A stretch of DNA of 64,000 nucleotides from Derxia gummosa DSM 723 (GTDB taxonomy: Bacteria; Pseudomonadota; Gammaproteobacteria; Burkholderiales; Burkholderiaceae_E). The position numbers and the translations under genes are program-made. The notes below the pieces were generated by a model that did no database searches, was not told the origin of the DNA, and saw only the letters and a list, made by a program, of their open reading frames with translations. Shown in pieces: positions 48,177 to 55,201 of this stretch. The stretch spans positions 248,001-312,000 of the forward strand of contig NZ_KI519499.1 in NCBI RefSeq assembly GCF_000482785.1, read 5' to 3'. Every line of letters starts with the position of its first letter. The first letter of the stretch is position 1.

Positions 48177-50099
48177 TCAGCGCTGCTCGCGTTCGAGGCG
48201 GTCGGCGAGGCGTGCGAGCCCCGGCCGCGCCCGGATGAAGCGGATGACGCGCGACCATTCGACGCGCGCCAGGACGGCATCGAGCCAGTCCCAGCCGGTG
48301 CGCGTGGTCATGGGCGCGATCGCCCGTTCGGGACAGGTCTGGCTGCACATGCCGCAGCCGACGCATTCGTTGCTGATGCTCATGACCGGGCGACCGTCGG
48401 CCGCGCTGGCGCGCACGAGGCTCGGGCAGTCGGTGCGGGCGACGCACTGGTTGCAGCCGGTGCAAGCGCTTTCAATGACCGTGTAGCGGAAGTTGGTCGG
48501 CCCCTTGCGCGGGCGGGCCTGCACGCATTCGCCCTTGAGCACGAGCACGTGGAAGCCGTCGCTGGCGAAGGCGTGGTCGAGCGCGGCGTCGATCGCCTCG
48601 GGATCGAGCGCGGGCACGACCACGGCATTGGCCACGCCGAGCGCATGCAGCAGGTCGAGCCAGGCTTCGCCGGTCAGGCGCGGGCTGGTCTGCTGGAAGC
48701 CGGTCATGGCCGTGCCCGAGTTGTCGAGCACCATCAGCACGCCGCGATGGCCGTTCTGCACCGCCGTGATGACACCCGGGATGCCCGAGTGGAAGAAGGT
48801 CGAGTCGCCGATGACGGCCACCACCTCGCGCCCCTTGTCGGGCTGGGCCAGCAGATAGCCCTGGAGGATGCCGACGCTCGCGCCCATGCAGAGGTTGCTG
48901 TGCAGCGCGCGGAAGGGCTCGGTGGCGCCGAGGGTGTAGCAGCCGATGTCGCCCACCACATGCACGCCGCGACGGTGCAGCACGTCGAAGGGACCGACAT
49001 GCGAGCAGCCGGCGCAGAAGCCGGGCGGACGCGCCGGCGCGGTGACGACGGGCACGTTGATCGGCACGAGATGACGCGGCCGGTCGCGCTCGACGACGGC
49101 GCGCGCCGGGCCGAGGCCGGGCAGGCCGAGGCCGCGCAGCCGCTCGATGCGGAACTCGCCCACCAGCGCCTCGGGGCCGAGGTCGATCACGTCGAGGCCG
49201 AGCGCGCGCACCGCGTCCGCCAGCATCGACGAGCCTTCCTCCGTCACCACGAGCCGGTCGCAGCGGCGCGCGAACGCGCGCACGCGGTCGGCATTGAGCG
49301 GATGCGGGCAGCCGACCGCCAGCAGCGGCACCGAGCCGTCGAGGTTTTCCTGCACGGCGGCGAAGGTGGTGCCGGCGCAGATGATGCCGAGCGGATGCCG
49401 GCCGGTATCGGGCTCGGGCCAGAACTCCTCCATCAGCCCGCCGGTATCGGCCGAGGTCGCGAGCTTGCTCAGTTTGGCCACGAGCGCGCGGCGCCGCGCC
49501 GGCACATGGCTCGGCAGCAGCAGGAACTTGCTGACCGGGCCGGCGAATCCGCCCGTCATGGGCACGTCGCGCCGCGCCGAGGTCACGACCAGCTGGCTGC
49601 CGTAGCAGAGCTGGGTCGTCAGGCGCACCAGCACCGGCGTGTCGTGGCGCTGGCTGATCTCGAAGGCCAGCCGCGTGAAGGCGAGCACCTGCTGGGTATC
49701 GGCCGGCTCGAGGATGGGCAGGCTGGCGGCGCGGGCGACGAGGCGCGTGTCCTGCTCGTTCTGCGAGCAGGACGAGCCGGGGTCATCGCCCACCACCACG
49801 ACCAGCCCGCCGCGCACGCCGGTGTAGGCCAGGTTGTAGAGCGCGTCGGCCGCGACATTGAGGCCGACATGCTTCATCACCACGAGGGCGCGCGCGCCGG
49901 AGTAGGCGACGCCGGCCGCGACTTCGAGCGCGACCTTCTCGTTGGTGGCCCAGCGGCAATCGACTTCGCCGAGGCGCTTCATCTCGTCCATGACCGAGGT
50001 GACGGGCGAGCCGGGATAGGAGGTGGCGACATGCACGCCGGCTTCCCAGGCGCCGCGCGCGGCGGCCTCGCAACCGGACATGAGGCGGGTGGTGCTCAT
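48177..50099 (-). CDS. iorA: Indolepyruvate ferredoxin oxidoreductase, alpha subunit (IorA-like)
   Basis: A thiamine diphosphate enzyme of 640 residues that oxidatively decarboxylates aryl-pyruvates to aryl-acetyl-CoA, passing electrons to ferredoxin. The N-terminal pyrimidine-binding domain starts GCEAAARGAWEAGVHVATSY. The central CoA/TPP region has FCAGCSHVGPFDVL and the TPP motif VGDIGCYTLGATEPF. Two 4Fe-4S clusters are at the C-terminus: CTGCNQCVARTDC and CVGCGMCSQTCPERA. The ATG overlaps the malonyl transferase gene by four bases. Presence inside this cluster suggests it supplies the starter unit. Confidence 0.9.
   Translation of the reverse strand: MSTTRLMSGCEAAARGAWEAGVHVATSYPGSPVTSVMDEMKRLGEVDCRWATNEKVALEVAAGVAYSGARALVVMKHVGLNVAADALYNLAYTGVRGGLVVVVGDDPGSSCSQNEQDTRLVARAASLPILEPADTQQVLAFTRLAFEISQRHDTPVLVRLTTQLCYGSQLVVTSARRDVPMTGGFAGPVSKFLLLPSHVPARRRALVAKLSKLATSADTGGLMEEFWPEPDTGRHPLGIICAGTTFAAVQENLDGSVPLLAVGCPHPLNADRVRAFARRCDRLVVTEEGSSMLADAVRALGLDVIDLGPEALVGEFRIERLRGLGLPGLGPARAVVERDRPRHLVPINVPVVTAPARPPGFCAGCSHVGPFDVLHRRGVHVVGDIGCYTLGATEPFRALHSNLCMGASVGILQGYLLAQPDKGREVVAVIGDSTFFHSGIPGVITAVQNGHRGVLMVLDNSGTAMTGFQQTSPRLTGEAWLDLLHALGVANAVVVPALDPEAIDAALDHAFASDGFHVLVLKGECVQARPRKGPTNFRYTVIESACTGCNQCVARTDCPSLVRASAADGRPVMSISNECVGCGMCSQTCPERAIAPMTTRTGWDWLDAVLARVEWSRVIRFIRARPGLARLADRLEREQR
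48461..48474. repeat. Copy of the dispersed 14-bp palindrome
   Basis: TGCAAGCGCTTTCA, one mismatch, inside iorA, read there as GAA AGC GCT TGC. Identical to the copy at 58252. Confidence 0.55.
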
Positions 50100-50995
50100 G
50101 CGCGCTCCTTGCGGCGAAGGTGGTCGGTGAACTCGATGTCGAGCTGGGGGCAGATCCAGCGCGTGAGCTGGGTCAGCACGCGGTTGGGGCCGACCTCGAC
50201 CAGCTCGTAGCCGCCGGCCTGGATGAGCCGCTCGACCATGTCGAGCCAGCGCACCTGCTGCCAGGGCTGGGTCTCGACCAGGGCGAGCGCGGCGGCGCCA
50301 TTCGCCACCGGCCGCGCGTCGATGTGCGACCAGAGCTGGCGCCGCATCGGCGCGGGACGGATGCCCAGACGCGCGGCCAGACCGTCGAGCTGCGGGCGCA
50401 GCACGTCGAGCCGGCGCGAATGGAAGGGGATGTGCGTCGGCAGCTTCATGAGGCCGAGCAGCGCGGCGCCGAGTTCGCACTCCACCGCCGCGAGCTGCTC
50501 GGGGCTGCCGTGCAGCACATGCTGGACCGCGTTGTTGGCGCAGAGGATCTCGACGCCGGTGGCCGCCGCGACGCGGGCGAAGTCGGCCGGCTCGCGCAGC
50601 GTGACGATCGCGACCTCGCCGTCGTCCTGCGCGAAGGCGGCATGGCCGATGAGGAAGACATGGGCGATCAGGTCGAGCGAGGCGGCTTCGTCGATGACGC
50701 CGGCCGCGACCAGCGCCGCGTACCAGCCGAGGCTGTGGCCGCAGCAGGCGGCGGGGTCGAGCGCCGCGCCGGCCACCCGCCACCAGGCGAGGTTGAGCGC
50801 GTGGATATCGACCTGGAGGTCGAGTTCGGCGCGCGCCTCGGCGGGCAGCGCGGCCACGCCGGGGATGGCGGCGACGCGCGCCTGCGCGGCGGCGAGGGCG
50901 GCGGCCTGATCGGGATGGGCGGCGACGAAGCGCTCGACCATCCGGCCGTACTGGGCACCGAGGCCCGGGAACATGACGACGACAGCGGCTTGCAC
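50096..50995 (-). CDS. Malonyl-CoA:ACP acyltransferase-like protein
   Basis: A 299-residue acyltransferase. The opening VVMFPGLGAQYGRMVERFVA replaces the usual FPGQGSQ with FPGLGAQ. The nucleophile is in CCGHSLGWYAALVAAG and the active-site His in LPTHIPFHSRRLDVL. It ends with a typical GYELVEVGPNRVLTQLTR. FabD-like enzymes load malonyl onto ACP. This gene lies between the two IorAB subunit genes, overlapping iorA, so acyl loading and starter supply appear linked. Whether it prefers malonyl- or aryl-acetyl-CoA cannot be read from the sequence. Confidence 0.86.
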   Translation of the reverse strand: MQAAVVVMFPGLGAQYGRMVERFVAAHPDQAAALAAAQARVAAIPGVAALPAEARAELDLQVDIHALNLAWWRVAGAALDPAACCGHSLGWYAALVAAGVIDEAASLDLIAHVFLIGHAAFAQDDGEVAIVTLREPADFARVAAATGVEILCANNAVQHVLHGSPEQLAAVECELGAALLGLMKLPTHIPFHSRRLDVLRPQLDGLAARLGIRPAPMRRQLWSHIDARPVANGAAALALVETQPWQQVRWLDMVERLIQAGGYELVEVGPNRVLTQLTRWICPQLDIEFTDHLRRKERA

Positions 50996-51003
50996 GGATG
51001 ACC

Positions 51004-51696
51004 TCAGGCGGCGGCGAGGTGGGCGAAATCGGGCGCCTCGGCAGGGCGGGCGCGGCAGAAGGCGGGCAGCGCGGCGCCGTCGATGGCGGCATAGCCGTGC
51101 TCGAAGGCGGCGTGGTTCATCGCGCGGCTCGCGGCGGGCACCTGGCTGTCGAGCAGCGCGAGGCAGTCGGCGCGGCCGAAGCCGAGGCGGCGGACGAAGG
51201 CGCCGAAGGCCACGGTGGCCGAGGCGTGGGCCGGATGGCCGTGCTCGGCCAGCCAGTCGGCCATGCGCAGCTCGGTCACCTCGGCGCCGGCCTCGCGCAG
51301 CACGCGGGCCACTTCATCGGGCGAGACGAGGGGTGCCTGCTCGGCTTGGCCCGAGGGGCGGATGACGAGGTCGGACACGACGCAGCGCGTGCCCGGGCCG
51401 ATGTCCTGGCGCCAGCGCAGCGCCTCGCCCGATTCGAGCACCAGCATCAGGTCGAGCGGCGCGCCACCGAGCAGCGGCGAGCGCACGCGGTGGCCGGCGC
51501 GCAGCGTGGCGCGCACCGGCGCGCGGCGCTGGGCGATGCCGCGCGTCTCGGTGCTGACCACGCGGGGGTAGCGACGCTGGAGCGTGGTGGCGATCAGCCG
51601 GGTGAGGCCGACCACTCCGAGGCCACCCAGCCCGGCGACGCCCAGGCTGAGCGGAATTGCTGAAGACGACTGCGCGACGGCGGAATTGACTGACAT
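51004..51696 (-). CDS. iorB: Indolepyruvate ferredoxin oxidoreductase, beta subunit (IorB-like)
   Basis: The gamma/beta-type subunit of 2-oxoacid:ferredoxin oxidoreductase, 230 residues. It starts with the glycine-rich SLGVAGLGGLGVVGLTRLIA, then VVSTETRGIAQRRAPVRATL, which is typical of IorB. It is the first gene of the polyketide-type operon, downstream of a 670-base intergenic region. The partner alpha subunit is two genes further on. Ferredoxin itself is not encoded in the window. Confidence 0.87.
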   Translation of the reverse strand: MSVNSAVAQSSSAIPLSLGVAGLGGLGVVGLTRLIATTLQRRYPRVVSTETRGIAQRRAPVRATLRAGHRVRSPLLGGAPLDLMLVLESGEALRWRQDIGPGTRCVVSDLVIRPSGQAEQAPLVSPDEVARVLREAGAEVTELRMADWLAEHGHPAHASATVAFGAFVRRLGFGRADCLALLDSQVPAASRAMNHAAFEHGYAAIDGAALPAFCRARPAEAPDFAHLAAA

Positions 51697-52309
51697 GGGA
51701 ACACCCGATTCGATTTGCGCCAGTGCCGGATCGAATTCGTTTCCGTATTCGTATCCAGCGAATGAGCAAATTGAACCACGGTGTTAAAGCCGTTTCCAAT
51801 ACGGCTAAAAGCGTCAGATTATTTTTGTGCAACCTTGGAATTGGTGAGTCATCCGTTGGATGCCCCGAGGCTGGAAATGAAGCACCGAATCCATTCGCAT
51901 CGCCCCATGCAGAAACCGGCTAACCGATAGGTCACCGTTTGCAATTTCCGATCATTTCGCCGTCGATCGACGCAGGTGATCTTGATACCAGATACCGGCG
52001 ATCCAATTCATGCGACCAATGCGGGATTGACGAAGTTTTGTGTGTCGAAATTCGATCCGCCGACAAATGGCGGGATTTGGCGGCCGAATAACCCGATCGA
52101 TGACCGGACACCCGAAATCGCGGCAACAGCGAATAGGACCGTCTTTTTCGTAGCCTTGAGGCCATTGCCCGCATTTCCACCGTGCGAATCGTCACGAAGC
52201 GGCACCGCCGCCGTTCTTCACGACGTGCGCCGAATTGGGCCAATGCGCACGCGAGCTTCCCGGTCCTGCCGGCCACGACTGCCGGCGGCGAATGCGGCGC
52301 GCCATGACG
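51697..52309. other. AT-richer intergenic region, promoter side of the polyketide-type cluster
   Basis: About 610 bases with clearly lower GC than the surroundings and no convincing gene; the short open frames here have no coding signature. It should hold the promoter of the 20-gene minus-strand operon. A dyad at 51784-51810 (AGCCGT-N7-ACGGCT flanked by A/T) is the only strong symmetric element I see. TTGCAC and TTGGAA are possible -35 elements nearby. Confidence 0.6.
51784..51810. promoter_or_regulatory. Inverted repeat upstream of iorB, possible operator
   Basis: TTAAAGCCGT, seven bases, ACGGCTAAAA: a six-pair core (AGCCGT/ACGGCT) with A/T flanks, about 90 bases before iorB. Confidence 0.45.
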
Positions 52310-52343
52310 AAAAAAAGCCCGGCCGTCTCTCGACGGGCCGGGC
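52310..52343 (-). terminator. Intrinsic terminator after puuD
   Basis: On the minus strand GCCCGGCCC with GTCGAGAGAC closes onto GGCCGGGC and is followed by TTTTTTT. It lies directly past the puuD stop. Confidence 0.92.
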
Positions 52344-52366
52344 CTCGCGGGCGCGGTGCGCCGGGC

Positions 52367-53557
52367 TCAGTCGCCCTTGGCGCCCGCGAGATACCAGCGG
52401 CCGAGCAGCGCCCGCTCCTCGTCGGTGATGCCGGTGGCGTTGTTCATCGGCATGAGCTTCTGCACCACGGCCATCTGATAGACCTGCTGGGCGTGCGCGA
52501 GCAGGTTGTCGCGGGTGTTGAGCATCACGCCCTTGCTCGCGAGCTGGGGGTTGTGACAGAGCACGCAGCGCTCGCCGACGATCTTCGTCACCTCGGCGAA
52601 CGTGGGTGGCGGCAGCTCGGCGACGACCTGGGCCCGGGGCGCGGGCGCGAGCCAGACGATCACGCCCGCGATCAGCGCGCAGCCCGCCGCTGCCCACCGC
52701 CACGCGCCCGGCTGCGCCGTGTGCCGCTTCACGAAGTAGATGCGGATGAGCGCGCCCGCCGCCATCAGCACGTCGAGCACCAGCCAGTTGAGCGGATGCG
52801 CCCAGACCATCGAGTAATGGTTGGACAGCATCGCGAACAGCACCGGCAGCGTGAAGAAGGTGTTGTGCACGCTGCGCTGCTTGCCGCGCTTGCCGAACTT
52901 GGGGTCGGGCTTCTGCCCGGCCTGGAGCGCCGCGACCGACTTGCGCTGGCCCGGGATGATCACGTGCGCGACGTTGGCGCTCATGATCGTCGCGAGCATC
53001 GCGCCCGTGAGCACGAAGGCCGCGCGCCCGGCAAACCAGTGCGCCGCGAGCCAGGACGCGGCCACGACGTAGAGCGCGACCAGCGCACCGACGATCGCGT
53101 CGCCATGCTTCATCTCGCCGAAGAGCTTGCAGATGAGGTCGTACACGACCCAGCCCGCGACCAGATAGCCGAGCGCCATGCCCACGGCCTGCGCGGGCGT
53201 CCAGTCGGCCACCGACTTGTCGACGAGGAAGCTCGTCGCGTTCAACAGGTAGAGCACCGTCAGCAGGCCGAAACCGGTCAGCCAGGTGCTGTAGCTCTCC
53301 CAGTAGAACCAGTGCAGCGGGCCGGGAATGTGGGCCGGCGGCGTGAGGAACTTGCGCGCCTGGTAGAAGCCGCCGCCGTGCACCGACCACAGCTCGCCAT
53401 CGACGTTGTCGGGCAGGTCGTTGCGGGCGGGGCGGCGTTCGAGGCTGTCGTCGAGCCAGACGAAGTAGAACGACGAGCCGATCCAGGCGATGGCGGTGAT
53501 GACATGGGCCCAGCGCAGCAGCAGGTTGGCCCAGTCGAGCAGGTAGGAGGTGTCCAT
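52367..53557 (-). CDS. puuD: Urate hydroxylase PuuD with C-terminal cytochrome c domain
   Basis: Membrane urate oxidase, 396 residues. About eight helices start with LLRWAHVITAIAWIGSSFYF, then HNTFFTLPVLFAMLSNHYSM. The C-terminal domain binds one haem c (GERCVLCHNPQLASKG), with Met ligand candidates in LMPMNNATGITDEE. It converts urate to 5-hydroxyisourate, passing electrons to the respiratory chain instead of making hydrogen peroxide. uraH lies ten bases upstream on the same strand and handles the product. A terminator follows. Confidence 0.94.
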   Translation of the reverse strand: MDTSYLLDWANLLLRWAHVITAIAWIGSSFYFVWLDDSLERRPARNDLPDNVDGELWSVHGGGFYQARKFLTPPAHIPGPLHWFYWESYSTWLTGFGLLTVLYLLNATSFLVDKSVADWTPAQAVGMALGYLVAGWVVYDLICKLFGEMKHGDAIVGALVALYVVAASWLAAHWFAGRAAFVLTGAMLATIMSANVAHVIIPGQRKSVAALQAGQKPDPKFGKRGKQRSVHNTFFTLPVLFAMLSNHYSMVWAHPLNWLVLDVLMAAGALIRIYFVKRHTAQPGAWRWAAAGCALIAGVIVWLAPAPRAQVVAELPPPTFAEVTKIVGERCVLCHNPQLASKGVMLNTRDNLLAHAQQVYQMAVVQKLMPMNNATGITDEERALLGRWYLAGAKGD

Positions 53558-53567
53558 GGAGATCGCT

Positions 53568-53960
53568 TCAGGAGCCGCGGTAGGTGGAGTAGCTCCACGG
53601 CGTGACGAGCAGCGGCACGTGGTAGTGCGCGTTGACATTGGCAATGCCGAAGTCGAGCGGGATCTTGTCGAGGAAGGGCGGTTCGGGCAGATCGAGGCCC
53701 AGGGCGCGGAAGTAGTCGCCGGCCGCGAACACCAGCCGGTAGCGGCCCGCGACCAGCTCGGCGCCGGTCAGCAACGGTGCATCGACGCGGCCATCCGAAT
53801 TTGTATGCACCTTTTTGATGATCGACCAGCCGGATGGCCCAAAAAAGTGCAGCTCGATCGCCAGATCGGGCGCAGGCTTGCCGTGCATGGTGTCGAGAAC
53901 ATGGGTCGTGAGGCGGCCATGCCCTTGGGAAACTGACTTTTCTGCGGGATCGGAAGGCAT
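53568..53960 (-). CDS. uraH: 5-hydroxyisourate hydrolase
   Basis: Transthyretin-like enzyme that opens 5-hydroxyisourate to OHCU. It has 130 residues. The family motifs are the N-terminal GRLTTHVLDTMHGKPAPDLA and the C-terminal signature YRGS (YSTYRGS). There is no signal peptide, so cytoplasmic. The ATG at 53960 precedes a 150-base divergent promoter region shared with puuE. Complete urate-to-S-allantoin conversion needs the OHCU decarboxylase fused in the gene at 55202. Confidence 0.95.
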   Translation of the reverse strand: MPSDPAEKSVSQGHGRLTTHVLDTMHGKPAPDLAIELHFFGPSGWSIIKKVHTNSDGRVDAPLLTGAELVAGRYRLVFAAGDYFRALGLDLPEPPFLDKIPLDFGIANVNAHYHVPLLVTPWSYSTYRGS

Positions 53961-54011
53961 CTTGGCGACTGGGTTGGAGTGGACGGCGAATGGCGCGGAA
54001 ATTGCGTTCGA

Positions 54012-54021
54012 TTGTATACAC
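54012..54021. promoter_or_regulatory. TTGTATACAC dyad in the uraH-puuE divergent promoter
   Basis: TGTATACA (54013-54020) is a perfect palindrome with T/C flanks, midway between the divergent urate genes. GntR-family regulators often use such TNGTNNNACNA-like sites. No regulator gene is adjacent. Confidence 0.4.
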
Positions 54022-54110
54022 TTTGATCGTAACAACCCGCCGACCGGAAGCGGCTGAACCGCCGCCGAGACGCGAATTCCGTACCACCGAAAACCGCTCC
54101 CACCTCGCCC

Positions 54111-55091
54111 ATGACCACATCGTCGCCCCTCGTCCGCAACGTCAGCACGCTGGCTGGCGAACCCGACTATCCGCGCGACCTGATCGGCTACGGACGCAAT
54201 CCGCCCCACGCCAACTGGCCCGGCAAGGCGCGCATCGCCGTGCAGTTCGTCCTCAACTACGAGGAGGGCGGCGAGAACTGCGTGCTGCACGGCGACCCGG
54301 GCAGCGAGCAGTTCCTGTCCGACATCATCGGCGCGGCCGCCTATCCCGACCGCCATCTGAGCATGGAGTCGATCTATGAATACGGCTCGCGCGTGGGCGT
54401 GTGGCGGCTGCTGAAGGAATTCGAGAAGCGCGGCCTGCCGCTCACGGTGTTCGGCGTGGGCATGGCGCTGGCGCGCCATCCCGAGCTGACGCAGGCCTTC
54501 TGCGAGGCCGGCCACGAGATCGCCTCGCACGGCTGGCGCTGGATCCACTACCAGAACATGGCGCCCGAGATCGAGTTCGAGCACATGAAGCTCGCGACCG
54601 AGAGCATCCGCGCGATGTGCGCCCCGCACGCGAAGGAAGCCTGGCCGCTCGGCTGGTACACCGGCCGCGACTCGCCCAACACCCGCCGCCTGCTGTGCGA
54701 CCTCGGCGGCTACGAGTACGACAGCGACTACTACGGCGACGACCTGCCGTTCTGGACCACCGTCACCCGCAGCGACGGCACGGCCGTCAAGCACCTCGTC
54801 GTGCCCTACACGCTCGAAGCCAACGACATGCGCTTCGCCACGCCCCAGGGCTTCAACACGTCGGAGCACTTCTTCCAGTACCTGAAGGACAGCTTCGACG
54901 TGCTCTACGCCGAGGGCGACGAGAGCCCGAAGATGCTGTCGGTCGGCATGCACTGCCGGCTGCTCGGGCGACCGGGCCGCATCCGCGCGCTGCAACGCTT
55001 TCTCGACCACATCGAGGCGCATGACCGCGTGTGGGTCTGCCGGCGCATCGACATCGCTCGCCACTGGCGCGAGCATCACCCGGCGGCCTGA
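54111..55091 (+). CDS. puuE: Allantoinase PuuE (polysaccharide deacetylase family)
   Basis: Hydrolyses allantoin to allantoate. It has 326 residues with the NodB-type fold and no relation to metal-dependent AllB. The opening is DYPRDLIGYGRNPPHANWPG, then FVLNYEEGGENCVLHGD, HEIASHGWRWIHYQNM, WYTGRDSPNTRRLL and YEYDSDYYGDDLPFW, all hallmarks of PuuE. It is divergent from uraH and first in the operon that continues with the uraD-allantoate amidohydrolase fusion. Confidence 0.95.
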   Translation: MTTSSPLVRNVSTLAGEPDYPRDLIGYGRNPPHANWPGKARIAVQFVLNYEEGGENCVLHGDPGSEQFLSDIIGAAAYPDRHLSMESIYEYGSRVGVWRLLKEFEKRGLPLTVFGVGMALARHPELTQAFCEAGHEIASHGWRWIHYQNMAPEIEFEHMKLATESIRAMCAPHAKEAWPLGWYTGRDSPNTRRLLCDLGGYEYDSDYYGDDLPFWTTVTRSDGTAVKHLVVPYTLEANDMRFATPQGFNTSEHFFQYLKDSFDVLYAEGDESPKMLSVGMHCRLLGRPGRIRALQRFLDHIEAHDRVWVCRRIDIARHWREHHPAA

Positions 55092-55201
55092 GCGGTGCGC
55101 GCCTCCCTGCCTCGCCGCGTCCGGCCGTCGCGCGACCGCGCCGCCGCGTCGCGCCCGACCGCCTCGACCTCGCGCCACCGCGCCCCGACCGGAGACCGCC
55201 C

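Noticed and set aside
51932-52276. Short minus-strand frames in the AT-rich region as small genes
   Set aside because: No ribosome binding site, no recognisable motif, no codon bias; better read as regulatory DNA.
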